Shown: positions 8,710-17,736, numbered from the stretch's first letter. The stretch: 49,326 bases of DNA from Nitrospira sp. (GCA_005116965.1 SWDG01000027.1:631273-680598); one strand, 5' to 3'. Made by a program: numbers and translations. The notes: a model not told the origin generated them from the sequence alone.

Positions 8710-9430
8710 CTAAGCCAACACCACATCCAATGCCTCTCGCACTTCTTGAATACCGATCAGCTCCATGCCGTCGATGGGATCGAGCTTCGCTAGATTTCGT
8801 TCAGGCAGAATGCACCGTTTGAACCCCATCTTCGCGGCCTCACGAATACGCAGTTCAGCCTGACTGACGGCACGTACCTCTCCACCCAAACCGACCTCCC
8901 CCAACAGTAACGTCCCCGGCTCGACAGGCCTTTCCCGTAAACTCGATGTGACAGCGGCTACGATCCCCAAGTCAATCGCCGGTTCATCGACATGCATCCC
9001 TCCCACGATATTCACATACACATCCTGTCCGGAAAGATGCACTCCTAGCCGTTTTTCCATGACCGCAAGCAGCAGCGATACTCGATTGACCTCCACCCCG
9101 TTCGCCATTCGCTTGGGCATAGCATAGGTGGTTGAGGAAACCAACGCTTGCAGTTCAACCAGTATTGGCCTCGTCCCTTCGAGGCTCGACACCACCACCG
9201 ATCCGGTACTCCGTTGAGGACGTTCCGCCAGAAACAATTCCGATGGATTATTCACCTCTTCGAGCCCGACATCCTTCATTTCAAAGACCCCGATTTCATT
9301 GGTCGATCCAAAACGATTCTTGACGGCGCGGAGAATCCGGTAGCTGTGCCCCTTATCTCCTTCAAAGTACGAGCCACCGTGGCGCCTGATGTCCACAGGT
9401 TTGGCAAGAAAAGACACTCTTGGATTTCAA
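8710..9430 (-). pseudogene. radA: radA, internal deletion and frameshift (about 235 residues of C-terminus left)
   Basis: The C-terminal part is clear RadA/Sms: YFEGDKGHSYRILRAVKNRF, STNEIGVFEM, then the Lon-like domain ending LPERNLAKLDPIDGM. The N-terminal start of RadA is also present just upstream in another frame. From TTG 9430, preceded by GAGG seven bases upstream, it reads LKSKSVFSCQTCGHQAPRWL, the first half of the zinc finger. The two pieces meet near 9367-9373, and the sequence between them (about 240 residues: second zinc-finger half, Walker A, KNRFG-preceding ATPase core) is missing. The join is out of frame. An ORF beginning at GTG 9417 reads the zinc-finger DNA in the wrong frame for 16 codons and then becomes RadA. 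No ATPase can be made. Assembly error is the main alternative. Confidence 0.85.
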
Positions 9431-9560
9431 AAATGGCCTCGTGGAGAAGGACGATAACCGACGCCTATCTTAATGGATGCAGGGAGGGAATAAAAGCTGG
9501 GAGTAGATACTGGAACAAATGTGAGATGACCGAAGATCACCCATCTCAAAAACTTTGACC

Positions 9561-9590
9561 TTGACGAGCCTTTACGATTTACCCTACTGT
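9561..9590 (+). promoter_or_regulatory. Possible sigma-70 promoter for the Rrf2 gene
   Basis: TTGACG (9561-9566) is followed after 18 bases by TACTGT (9585-9590), about 30 bp before the Rrf2 ATG. A second TTGACC lies directly upstream at 9555. Rrf2 regulators often repress their own promoter, so an operator may overlap it, but no clear dyad was seen. Confidence 0.4.
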
Positions 9591-9619
9591 AATTATTGTT
9601 GATAAACTAACTCTAGATT

Positions 9620-10054
9620 ATGAAACTCTCCAAAAAAAGTGAATACGGCCTCCGGGCGTTGGTGGAGCTCACGCTCGCTCACGAAAAGACAACGCTGCAG
9701 CGCCGCGATATTGCCGATCGCCAGCACATCCCCCTTGAATTCTTGGAGCAGATTCTCCTCACGCTCAAACGAGCTGGACTCGTCTCCAGCCGACGTGGGG
9801 TAAACGGAGGATATGACCTGATTAAACAGCCGAACGAGATCACCCTCGGTCAAGTCATACGCATACTCGATGGTCCGCTGGCGCCAATCGGCTGCGTCAG
9901 CAAGACAGCGTACCAAAAATGCAGCGATTGTCCCTATGCGAATAAGACGCGTTGTCCCGTACAGCAAGTAATGGGCACAGTCCGCGATGCGATTGCTGGG
10001 ATCCTCGATCATTATTCGCTTGCCGACTTTGCCGCCGGCCATCCTAAAGGCTAA
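9620..10054 (+). CDS. Rrf2-family transcriptional regulator with an Fe-S-type cysteine set
   Basis: A 144-residue winged-helix regulator: MKLSKKSEYGLRALVEL at the start, the recognition region ADRQHIPLEFLEQIL and the wing GLVSSRRGVNGGYDL are typical of Rrf2/IscR. A cysteine cluster near residues 94-113 (GCVSKTAYQKCSDCPYANKT then RC) has spacing C-x8-C-x2-C-x7-C. This suggests a bound Fe-S cluster that senses redox state, NO or cluster supply. It lies 6 bp before a TauE-type exporter, so it probably controls that gene and itself. Whether the ligand is an Fe-S cluster or a sulfur metabolite (CymR-like members lack the cluster) is not decided by sequence. Confidence 0.85.
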   Translation: MKLSKKSEYGLRALVELTLAHEKTTLQRRDIADRQHIPLEFLEQILLTLKRAGLVSSRRGVNGGYDLIKQPNEITLGQVIRILDGPLAPIGCVSKTAYQKCSDCPYANKTRCPVQQVMGTVRDAIAGILDHYSLADFAAGHPKG

Positions 10055-10060
10055 GCACTC

Positions 10061-10909
10061 ATGGACGTAGTCGTTCTTGTCCTCATTACATTTGTCGCTG
10101 CCACAGCGAACGGCGCGTTGGGGTACGGCTTCTCCTCGATCACGGTTCCTGTCGCCCTCTTATTTTTTACCAATCGCATTTTGAACCCGGCCCTCGTGCT
10201 CATCGAACTCGTCATCAACGCGTATGTTCTCTTCATCAATCGGAAGAGCATCCCCAATGTCTTCTGGCGCGTCGCCCCAATTCTTGGCGGTCTGGCGGTC
10301 GGAGTGGGTATTGGCAGCTATCTACTCTTTTTGGTGCAGCCAGCCTGGATTAAATTCGTCACCTATCTTTTTCTGCTGCCCTTGATTCTTCTCCAGGCAG
10401 CGGGTATCCGGAAACCAATTCGCGCTGAAAAAGCTATAGGCGTGCCATTTGGGGTGGGGCTCGGTACCCTCTATTCCCTTACGACAATTTCCGGCCCCCC
10501 CTTGGCTCTCCTCTTTAACAATCAAGGCTATCCAAAACAAGACTTCCGTGCAGCATTGGGGATCATTCGCCTAACGGAGTCTTCACTCACGGCCATCGCT
10601 TACGGGTTTATCGGTTTCTACAGCGCCGGTAGCATGGAAATTATTCCCTATATCGTTCCCAGCGTCATTATTGGAATTCCTCTCGGTACATATCTGATCC
10701 GCTTGATGGACCCTGAGACATTCCGGCGCATTTGCATGGCGTTCGACGGGCTGATAGTAGGATTCGGTCTGTCTCGAGTGTTAGTTGAGTTAAACCTTGC
10801 GTCCACTCTAACAACCTACTGCATCTTGTCGATCGTAGTCCTGATAAACGGCTATCTGCTGTTTCGATTTTTCCGAGATCGCCCAGATCCCCGACAGATC
10901 CCTTCTTAA
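10061..10909 (+). CDS. TauE/SafE-family anion exporter
   Basis: A 282-residue membrane protein with about eight hydrophobic segments in two similar halves. GALGYGFSSITVPVALLFF near residue 20 and GTLYSLTTISGPPLALLF near residue 143 are the paired TauE/SafE (DUF81) motifs. The family exports sulfite, sulfoacetate or related organic anions across the inner membrane. Only 6 bp separate it from the Rrf2 regulator, so the pair is almost certainly one operon. Given that regulator, sulfite detoxification is a reasonable guess, but substrate cannot be told from sequence. Confidence 0.85.
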   Translation: MDVVVLVLITFVAATANGALGYGFSSITVPVALLFFTNRILNPALVLIELVINAYVLFINRKSIPNVFWRVAPILGGLAVGVGIGSYLLFLVQPAWIKFVTYLFLLPLILLQAAGIRKPIRAEKAIGVPFGVGLGTLYSLTTISGPPLALLFNNQGYPKQDFRAALGIIRLTESSLTAIAYGFIGFYSAGSMEIIPYIVPSVIIGIPLGTYLIRLMDPETFRRICMAFDGLIVGFGLSRVLVELNLASTLTTYCILSIVVLINGYLLFRFFRDRPDPRQIPS

Positions 10910-11166
10910 TATCTCCCGTTAGTCTTTTGTCACAGTAGTCGGTGACTGGAAACACCTACCTAGCTATGACTGTTGTAGGTACTTGAAGGTTGAACCATTC
11001 ACACCTAGCATTTTCTATTGTTCGAAAAAATATATAACCATTTGATTAGTAATACGTTGCCTGAGAATTATCACGGGCACAACAGTTGCTAGCTGTGCAG
11101 GACATTGTCCCTAGTTGACCGAAGCCAGTTCGCCACATTGCACTTCATAAGTGAGGAATATTTCAT

Positions 11167-11781
11167 ATGCTAAGACCGAAACCTTCGATCATTCCGGTTC
11201 TCAGGAATCTCACTATCGCATTGGTCTCCTTGTTAGCTTTGAGCACCATCGTCCTCCCACTTGTCGGGTGTAGCGACAGCGGACAGGGTGGACCGAGCAT
11301 TTCCTCCCTCTCTACACCGACGGACAATCAACCGAATGAGAACACAGAGGCAGACACTACCTCTACCGAGACCGCTGCAAATGAACAGGACGATCCGACG
11401 ATTTCTGAAGCACCCACAGAAATCGAACCCTTCCCGAGTGAGGTTGCAGAGGCAGATCCTGAATCTCTTGTGGCAGGCCTTGAGGGAGAAGGCACGCCCT
11501 TCAGTTCAACCGAGGCCACCGCGCGGTTGACCTGGGCTGTAAACCCTGATCCCACAGTAACCGGTTACCGTGTCTATTACGGGAAGGAATCTTCCGGAGA
11601 ACCAGGCTCATGCTCCTATGAGACGAGTCAATCAGTTGAGGCTCCACCAGCTACTATTAGTGGACTTGAACCTAATACGCCCTATTTCTTTGCCATCAGT
11701 GCCTTTGGAGGCGAAGAAGGCGAAGCAGAAAGTCCCTGCTCAAATGAGGTCCTCATGATCTCATCCCCAGCCCAAGGCTAA
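11167..11781 (+). CDS. Lipoprotein with a C-terminal fibronectin type III domain
   Basis: A 204-residue protein with a signal peptide ending in the lipobox PLVGC (Cys 35). Residues 36-115 are acidic and rich in Ser, Thr, Glu and Pro, a flexible linker. Residues 118-198 form an FN3 domain: ATARLTWAVNPDPTVTGYRVYYG, then ISGLEPNTPYFFAISAF. The domain is of the kind used for carbohydrate or protein contacts on cell surfaces. It is preceded by an AT-rich 257-bp spacer with probable promoter activity and followed by a strong hairpin, so it is likely a single-gene unit. A role in attachment is a guess only. Confidence 0.75.
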   Translation: MLRPKPSIIPVLRNLTIALVSLLALSTIVLPLVGCSDSGQGGPSISSLSTPTDNQPNENTEADTTSTETAANEQDDPTISEAPTEIEPFPSEVAEADPESLVAGLEGEGTPFSSTEATARLTWAVNPDPTVTGYRVYYGKESSGEPGSCSYETSQSVEAPPATISGLEPNTPYFFAISAFGGEEGEAESPCSNEVLMISSPAQG

Positions 11782-11812
11782 ACACACCGTTCACTGAGTC
11801 ATCACTGTTTCA

Positions 11813-11842
11813 GCGCTCCCCTGGATCTTGCCAGGGGAGCGC
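11813..11842 (+). terminator. Strong hairpin, probable terminator of the FN3 lipoprotein gene
   Basis: A perfect 12-bp inverted repeat, GCGCTCCCCTGG and its complement CCAGGGGAGCGC, is separated by a 6-base loop. It lies 32 bp after the lipoprotein stop. The tract that follows (ATCTCTTCATT) is only moderately T-rich. Confidence 0.75.
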
Positions 11843-11957
11843 ATCTCTTCATTGACCTCTACTCGCTGATTTGTTAGCCTCACGCCCTAGCAACTTCTGC
11901 AGAAGTGTACAACCAACACCTACGCGCGTTGTGATCTCTATCCTGAAAGGATCTTCC

Positions 11958-13823
11958 ATGGCCGGTTTAGCTGCTTCGCCTGAATTACTCAACGCCTTAC
12001 ACAACAAGGCAACCCAACTCCGCATCAACAGTGTGCGGGCCACCAGTGAGGCTGGCAGCGGCCACCCTTCGAGCTGTGCTTCAGCTGCCGATATCGTGGC
12101 CGCCTTGTTTTTCTCCGTCATGCGCTACGATCCTCAAAATCCGAAAGCACTCAACAGCGATCGCTTCATCCTCTCAAAAGGACATGCGGCTCCACTCCTC
12201 TATGCCGCGTGGGCTGAAGCCGGGCTCTTTCCGACAAGCGATCTCTTAAAGTTACGCACCTTAACGTCTGACCTCGAAGGACATCCCACGCCCCGATTGC
12301 CATTTGTTGATATGGCCACCGGCTCACTGGGGCAAGGACTTTCGGTTGGGGTCGGCATTGCATTGAATGCCAAATTCGTCGACAAGCTGGATCACCGCAC
12401 CTATGTGCTGATGGGAGACGGGGAATCGGTCGAAGGCTCGGTGTGGGAAGCAGCCGAGGTCGGACGGCAGCACGGGCTAGATAATCTCTGCGCCATTGTC
12501 GATATCAACCGGCTCGGCCAGAGCGATCCCACGATGCTGCAACACGATATGGACGCCTACCGTTCCCGCTGGGCCGGATTCGGTTGGCATGCGATGGTCG
12601 TCAATGGTCATGATCTCTCAGCGCTCCTGAGGGCCTTCGATGAGGCCGCTCGCACCAAAGGACGGCCCACCGTGTTACTCGCCCAAACATTTAAGGGCAA
12701 GGGTATTTCGGTCATGGAAGACCGAGCAGACTGGCACGGTAAACCGCTGAAGAAAGGCGAGGAGACCCAGAAGGCGATCGACGAGCTCACCAAACAATTG
12801 AGCCCGAACGGTGCCGCCGTTCAGATCCACACACCTTCCGCTCCAAGCGCCGCTCCCGTCACCATCGGCACGATCCCGCCACCGCCTTACAAGATCGGCG
12901 ATGCCGTCGCCACACGCGAGGCCTTTGGTGCGGCACTGGAAGCCTTAGGATCGGTCAACCCCTTAGTCGTTGCGCTAGATGCTGACGTCAAAAACTCGAC
13001 CTATACGGACAAGTTCGGCAAGAAATTCCCCAATCGGTTTTTCGAGAATTTCATTGCAGAACAGAACATGGTCGGAGCCGCTGCCGGTCTGGCTGCGTGC
13101 GGCAAGATCCCTTTTGCCGCCACCTTTGCTTGCTTTTTCAGCCGTGCGTACGATTTCATTCGCATGGCCGCCATCAGCGGCTCAAATATCAAACTCGTCG
13201 GCACACACGTCGGCGTGAGCATCGGTGAAGACGGCCCGTCACAAATGGGACTTGAAGACATCGCGATGATGGCTGTGCAACCGAACGTGACCGTGCTCTA
13301 TCCCTCGGATGGCAACTCGACCTATCGCTTACTCGAAGCCGCAGCGCAGCACAAAGGGATGGTCTATCTCCGTGCGGGAAGACCGAAGACCCCGGTGATT
13401 TATGGGCAGGATGAACCATTCCACATCGGCGGCAGCAAAATCATCCGGGAGAGCACATCAGATGTCCTCACCATTGTGGCCGCAGGCGTCACGCTGTTTG
13501 AAGCGCTGAAAGCCCATGATCAACTGAAAGCAGCTGGGATCGCCGTCCGTGTAATCGATCTCTATAGTATCGCGCCCATCGACCGGACGACCTTGGTGGA
13601 GAGTGGACGCGCAACTCAACGCCGAATCCTGACGGTCGAAGATCACTATGCCCATGGAGGCCTTGGTGATGCGGTCCTCAGCGCGGTGAGCACCGAAGGC
13701 ATCGCCGTCCACAAACTCGCCGTGCGAGAGATCCCCCACAGCGGAAAACCCGAAGAGCTCGTGGATCACTATGGAATTGGCGTGCGATCCATTATCGAGG
13801 CAGCGAAGCAGATCATCAAGTAA
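11958..13823 (+). CDS. tkt: Transketolase (both halves in one chain)
   Basis: A 621-residue transketolase of the short type. N-terminal half: SEAGSGHPSSC and the thiamine-diphosphate motif GDGESVEGSVWEAAE ending in VDINRLGQSD. C-terminal half: catalytic Glu region ENFIAEQNMVGAAAG, and HVGVSIGEDGPSQMGLED. The enzyme transfers two-carbon units between sugar phosphates in the non-oxidative pentose phosphate pathway. The frame is open from 11871, but ATG 11958 has AAAGGA six bases upstream and gives the normal N-terminus. The neighbouring pathway genes are not here, so it stands alone between two lipid/haem-type accessory genes. Confidence 0.95.
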   Translation: MAGLAASPELLNALHNKATQLRINSVRATSEAGSGHPSSCASAADIVAALFFSVMRYDPQNPKALNSDRFILSKGHAAPLLYAAWAEAGLFPTSDLLKLRTLTSDLEGHPTPRLPFVDMATGSLGQGLSVGVGIALNAKFVDKLDHRTYVLMGDGESVEGSVWEAAEVGRQHGLDNLCAIVDINRLGQSDPTMLQHDMDAYRSRWAGFGWHAMVVNGHDLSALLRAFDEAARTKGRPTVLLAQTFKGKGISVMEDRADWHGKPLKKGEETQKAIDELTKQLSPNGAAVQIHTPSAPSAAPVTIGTIPPPPYKIGDAVATREAFGAALEALGSVNPLVVALDADVKNSTYTDKFGKKFPNRFFENFIAEQNMVGAAAGLAACGKIPFAATFACFFSRAYDFIRMAAISGSNIKLVGTHVGVSIGEDGPSQMGLEDIAMMAVQPNVTVLYPSDGNSTYRLLEAAAQHKGMVYLRAGRPKTPVIYGQDEPFHIGGSKIIRESTSDVLTIVAAGVTLFEALKAHDQLKAAGIAVRVIDLYSIAPIDRTTLVESGRATQRRILTVEDHYAHGGLGDAVLSAVSTEGIAVHKLAVREIPHSGKPEELVDHYGIGVRSIIEAAKQIIK

Positions 13824-13825
13824 CC

Positions 13826-14146
13826 GGTCTTCCAGAACGAGCGACCAAGATTGATCGCGGCGAGCTCAATACGGACATCAACTGCGCCAGTTACCACGGC
13901 AAGGACGGCAAGCCGGTTAAGAAGGGTGCACGCGACCTCCGAGACCCGAAGAATACGACGCGGTACTCGGACAGCTATTGGTTCTGGCGTGTATCGGAAG
14001 GGGTCCCGAAGACGACGATGAAGGCCTGGTAGGGACTGTTGTCAGAACAGCAGATTTAGCAGGTCATCGCCTATCAGCACATTGTACTCGCACGACGGGA
14101 AGCCATCCGAGCATTCGGACTACAAGCCTTAATCATCCAATTCTGA
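13826..14146 (+). pseudogene. Degraded c-type cytochrome
   Basis: In one frame this spacer reads as the remains of a mono-haem cytochrome c. It has NCASYHGKDGKP, a haem-binding CxxCH whose second Cys codon is now TAC (13892-13894). Next come DPKNTTRYSDSYWFWRVSEG and TTMKAW, then TAG (14030), GLLSEQQI, TAG (14057) and QVIAYQHIV. The flanking text matches the usual end of such cytochromes, where the first stop replaces Lys or Trp and the second Trp. There is no start codon or signal peptide, so it is also truncated at the 5' end. At least three disabling changes make it a relic. Confidence 0.75.
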
Positions 14147-14179
14147 TCCGACAGGGCAAACAACAATCCCCTGGATCTA

Positions 14180-14500
14180 TCAAGATGGATTCGGTGCGAC
14201 AAAGACCAGTACGCTAAGCCGCCCGCTTGTATGATTCTTCACACCGTGCTCTTCTCCAGCTGAAGCCATCGTGCCCTGCCCCGCTTCGAGTACTCGCTGC
14301 TCGGTGCCGACCTGAAACGTCCCTTGCCCCTCGAGCACGATATACACCTTATCCTGATGGCCATGGACATGCCCCTTTTGCTCCTGGCCAGGCTCTAAGC
14401 CATAGATGTCACAGAAAAACCGCTCCGTTTGAAACAGGTTATTCTTCTTCATCTTGTCACTGCTGAACTGTTGATAGTCGGCGAGTGTAATCACCTTCAT
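14180..14500 (-). CDS. Small single-domain cupin protein
   Basis: A 106-residue protein from ATG 14500, which has GGAG seven bases or so upstream; the open frame extends 8 codons further. The cupin core is evident: GHVHGHQDKVYIVLEGQGTF with two His and downstream residues for a metal site, and the second cupin motif GTMASAGEEHGVKNH. Cupins of this size bind a divalent metal and act as small isomerases, dioxygenases or sugar-binding regulators. It lies 36 bp before the next minus-strand gene upstream's end, so it may share a transcript with the coiled-coil gene. Substrate is unknown. Confidence 0.75.
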   Translation of the reverse strand: MKVITLADYQQFSSDKMKKNNLFQTERFFCDIYGLEPGQEQKGHVHGHQDKVYIVLEGQGTFQVGTEQRVLEAGQGTMASAGEEHGVKNHTSGRLSVLVFVAPNPS

Positions 14501-14535
14501 CCTCAAGACTCCATGCCTGAACACGTGAATGCTAT

Positions 14536-14976
14536 TTATGGGAGATGGGACAGCAGTTTCTGATATGACTGCTTGAGTTCGTTCAGAGCCGTCGTCATCC
14601 CCTCCTGCACGTCATGCCATTTGGCATCCGTAGCGCCCTTCAATTCGTCCAACCGCTCTTTGGCACCATCTTTCTTCTTCTCGAGCTCATGCAGTGACTT
14701 CTGTAGTTCCGCTCGTGTCGTTTCAGACGCTTTTGTCACCTTCCCACGCAGCTCGACAATTTGCCGTTGAAGCGCCGCCAACTCGTCATGCGCTTTCCGC
14801 TCAATCGCCTCCTTTTGCTGAACGGTATACTCCTTGGTCGCCTCGATCGTCTCGCGGGCCTCTTTGACGATCTTCTCGGTCCCGGCATTTGGCTCAGCGG
14901 CAGCGTCCTGTGGGACGACCAATCCGGCCATTGCCACCCATAGCACCCCCATCATGAATGAATATTGATACATCAT
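14536..14976 (-). CDS. Periplasmic coiled-coil protein of unknown function
   Basis: A 146-residue protein with an export signal (hydrophobic residues 6-22, probable cleavage after DAAA). It is followed almost entirely by charged helix rich in Glu, Lys and Ala, for example LAALQRQIVELRGKV and LHELEKKKDGAKERLDEL. The heptad pattern predicts one long coiled coil reaching nearly to the C-terminus. It resembles envelope-stress or stalk-like helical proteins, but I do not recognise a family. It shares the strand with the cupin and is divergent from the HDOD gene. Confidence 0.6.
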   Translation of the reverse strand: MMYQYSFMMGVLWVAMAGLVVPQDAAAEPNAGTEKIVKEARETIEATKEYTVQQKEAIERKAHDELAALQRQIVELRGKVTKASETTRAELQKSLHELEKKKDGAKERLDELKGATDAKWHDVQEGMTTALNELKQSYQKLLSHLP

Positions 14977-15101
14977 CCCCTCTCGAAATAGACAAATGTA
15001 TGGTCGGCAACCATTTCCAAGTCACAGCCACTCAACTTTCCTCTGGAAGCAACCGACAAAGGACGGTCATGAGTAGATAGTCCTCATTGAGGAGCCCCTC
15101 T

Positions 15102-15965
15102 ATGCCTTCTGACACCGAACCGGCCGCGAGTCAACTTGAGCAACTCGAACAGGCCTTGGTTCAGAAAATTAAAACCGGCGACGTCGAACTTCCCTTGCTC
15201 CCGCAAGCCGCCAGCCAGGTGATGGCGCTGGCGTCGGATCCGTCTGCCGATGCGGCCAAGCTCTCAGCATTGATTCATCAAGACCAAGCGCTCGCCGCGC
15301 ACGTTCTCCGGATTGCTAACTCGCCGGCCTATATGCCCCGCAGTCCGGTCGTCTCGCTCCAGCACGCTGTAGCCATGTTGGGCATTACCTTGCTGTCCGA
15401 AATTGCCTTTACCGCATCCCTGAAAACCGGTGCCTTCAAAGTACCAGGATACGAAGACGATGTAAAACAACTGTGGCGCCACTCCTTGGCAAGCGGAGCC
15501 TTCGCCAAGGAAGTCGCGCGCATGAGGCGAGTCAACGTCGAAAGTGCCTACCTCTGCGGTCTCCTGCACGCTATCGGAAAACCCGTCATCTTGCGGACCG
15601 CGACGACACTCGCGAATCAACAGCGCATCGCTCTTGAGAAACCCGTCCTGTCTGGCTGGATTGCCGGCTATCATGCCGAAGTGGGGGCCATGATCGCCGA
15701 TAAATGGGGCCTTCCTAAACAAGTCGCAGTGGCCATTCAGTACTACGGAGACTACGACCATGCGACAGAATTCCGGCAGGAGTGCCTCCTGACCTGTGTG
15801 GCCAATCGATTAGCCAGTCATCTGCTGACACCTGACGAAATGCCGGAGGACACCCTACGCGATCATTCCGTCTTCGCTGAATTAAACTTGTATCCCCAAG
15901 ACATCGATAAACTTCTGCTGACAAAAGATCAGGTGTTAACCATTGTGAATGCCATGAACCTATGA
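15102..15965 (+). CDS. HDOD-domain signalling protein
   Basis: A 287-residue protein from ATG 15102, chosen because GAGGAG lies seven bases upstream. The HDOD domain fills residues 25-220: LPLLPQAASQVMALASDPSA, LIHQDQALAAHVLRIANSPAY and VSLQHAVAMLGITLLSEIAF. HDOD domains are catalytically dead relatives of HD phosphohydrolases and act in signalling, often with chemotaxis or c-di-GMP proteins. Here the domain stands alone, without a receiver or GGDEF partner. It overlaps the next gene by 4 bp (ATGA), so the two are translated together. Confidence 0.85.
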   Translation: MPSDTEPAASQLEQLEQALVQKIKTGDVELPLLPQAASQVMALASDPSADAAKLSALIHQDQALAAHVLRIANSPAYMPRSPVVSLQHAVAMLGITLLSEIAFTASLKTGAFKVPGYEDDVKQLWRHSLASGAFAKEVARMRRVNVESAYLCGLLHAIGKPVILRTATTLANQQRIALEKPVLSGWIAGYHAEVGAMIADKWGLPKQVAVAIQYYGDYDHATEFRQECLLTCVANRLASHLLTPDEMPEDTLRDHSVFAELNLYPQDIDKLLLTKDQVLTIVNAMNL

Positions 15966-17377
15966 GTACACCAAGCACGTATGACATCATTGTGATCGGA
16001 GCAGGTCCCGCTGGACAGAAAGCGGCGGTCCAGGGCGCCAAGGCCGGTAAGCGGGTTGCCCTCATCGAACGGGAACGTGGGATTGGAGGCAGCTGCGTCT
16101 ATCGTGGAACCATTCCAAGCAAAACATTACGAGAAAGCGCCCTCCATCTCGATCGACTCAAGCGGGCCGGCGAAGCATTCCAATTCAACCTCAAACCAGG
16201 TACGCAGATTGCCACGCTCTTAAGCCGACTCGAACAGGTCGTTCAGGCGCATGATTCCTTCATGAGCCGGCAACTTCGACGCAACGGCATCTCCCTGCTG
16301 CATGGCCGTGCACACTTCGTCAATGAACATCTCATCGAAATGCAAACCGTCGATGGAGCGCGTCAACAACTCACGGCCAAGACCATCGTTGTCGCCACAG
16401 GATCACGCCCCAGGAATCCTAAAGAGATTCCCGTTGACCATGAGCATATCCTCGACAGCGACTCGCTCCTGTCCATGTTGTACCTACCGCAATCGCTGAC
16501 GGTCATCGGTGGTGGGGTCATCGGTTGCGAGTATGCATCCATCTTTGCCTTGCTCGGGGTTGAGGTCACTCTGATCGACCGTGCACCTTATCCGCTCCAG
16601 TTCATGGATCGAGAACTCGTTGAACAGTTCGTGCAAGGTCTTGAGCATCACGGCGGTCGCTACTTGGGTGGGTGCCAGATGACAGAAGTGCGGTGGGACA
16701 ATGTCGCACATGTAGTCACAACCTTGCAGGATGGCACCGTCATCAAGAGTGAGAAAATGCTTGTCGCCCTTGGGCGACAAGCCAACATTGAAGATTTAGC
16801 TCTCTCTGCAGCTGATATCACGGTGTCGGATAAAGGACTGATTCCCATCAATCAATATTGCCAGACCAACATCGATCACATTTACGCAATCGGCGATATG
16901 GCCAGCGGACCCGCGCTCGCATCCAAAGCCATGGAACAGGGTCGACGTGCGGTCCGTCACGCCCTAAACCTCCCGATCGGTGATGCGGCGTCAACGATTC
17001 CGCTTGGCATCTATACGATTCCTGAAATGGCCAGTATCGGTCTTGATGAGAAGAGTGCGCGTGAGCGATACAAAGACCCGCTGATCGGACGGGCAAAGTT
17101 TGAAGAAATCGCGCGTGCACAGATATCGGGAGCCGGCTATGGTCTCCTTAAGATGGTGGCCGATCCGGACGGCGAGCGGCTACTCGGAGTACAGGTTGTT
17201 GGGGATTCCGCCACGGAGCTGGTCCATCTGGGGCAATTGGCTCTTCAGGGCTCCGCAACAGTCGAATCTTTTATCGACAATATCTTTAACTTTCCAACCT
17301 ATGCCGAAGCCTACCGTATCGCTGCACTCGATATTCTAGGGCAAGTCGCAAAACGTCGAACGGAAAAAGCCGCGTAG
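15962..17377 (+). CDS. sthA: Soluble pyridine nucleotide transhydrogenase-like flavoprotein
   Basis: A 471-residue enzyme of the two-dinucleotide-binding flavoprotein family. FAD motif: IVIGAGPAGQKAAVQGAKAG. In place of the redox-active disulfide CxxxxC, the sequence reads GGSCVYRGTIPSKTLRESAL, with Thr instead of the second Cys, as in SthA and unlike lipoamide dehydrogenase. The NAD(P) motif is VIGGGVIGCEYASIFALLG, followed by YAIGDMASGPALASKAMEQG and the C-terminal dimerisation domain ending NFPTYAEAYRIAAL. SthA transfers hydride between NADPH and NAD+ and so balances the two pools. It is coupled to the HDOD gene, an odd partner. The missing Cys rules out a classical disulfide reductase. 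Confidence 0.85.
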   Translation: MSTPSTYDIIVIGAGPAGQKAAVQGAKAGKRVALIERERGIGGSCVYRGTIPSKTLRESALHLDRLKRAGEAFQFNLKPGTQIATLLSRLEQVVQAHDSFMSRQLRRNGISLLHGRAHFVNEHLIEMQTVDGARQQLTAKTIVVATGSRPRNPKEIPVDHEHILDSDSLLSMLYLPQSLTVIGGGVIGCEYASIFALLGVEVTLIDRAPYPLQFMDRELVEQFVQGLEHHGGRYLGGCQMTEVRWDNVAHVVTTLQDGTVIKSEKMLVALGRQANIEDLALSAADITVSDKGLIPINQYCQTNIDHIYAIGDMASGPALASKAMEQGRRAVRHALNLPIGDAASTIPLGIYTIPEMASIGLDEKSARERYKDPLIGRAKFEEIARAQISGAGYGLLKMVADPDGERLLGVQVVGDSATELVHLGQLALQGSATVESFIDNIFNFPTYAEAYRIAALDILGQVAKRRTEKAA

Positions 17378-17736
17378 TGGCGATCTAGCGTCACTGCCAG
17401 AAGAAGCATGAGCATCGCTGCCCAGATAGACAATGACAAATCGTTGTTAGCCAAACCGAACCCTCTGCCCTGCTGCCTGACACAACCTCACCCAGCTTTC
17501 TGAATCGGTGTCCTGAGCGAGAACCGCCTGCACCAACAGTCAGAGGACACTCACTCCGCATTCCTTCCCAGCTTCACAACTGCGGCTTCCTACGCAGGCG
17601 AGTGAACGCCTTCTCCGCTCCAACTATCTGGCAGCTCCATCTTCAGGCACAAAACCCCGCATAACGAGCATTGACGTCAAGATACCGACCTCATCTGCCG
17701 ATATCGTTTTGAATAGCTCTATTCACGGGGGTATCT
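17378..17736 (+). other. 359-bp spacer upstream of the TonB receptor, no gene recognised
   Basis: No ORF with a ribosome binding site was seen. The first 20 bases contain a weak dyad (AGTGGCG/CGTCACT) that could be a terminator for sthA. The rest is C-rich on the plus strand. I looked for a cobalamin or other riboswitch core before the receptor and found none. The receptor's promoter must lie here, perhaps around TTGACG at 17671. Confidence 0.45.

Noticed and set aside
17378-17736. Cobalamin or other riboswitch ahead of the TonB receptor
   Set aside because: The conserved core elements expected in order were not present.
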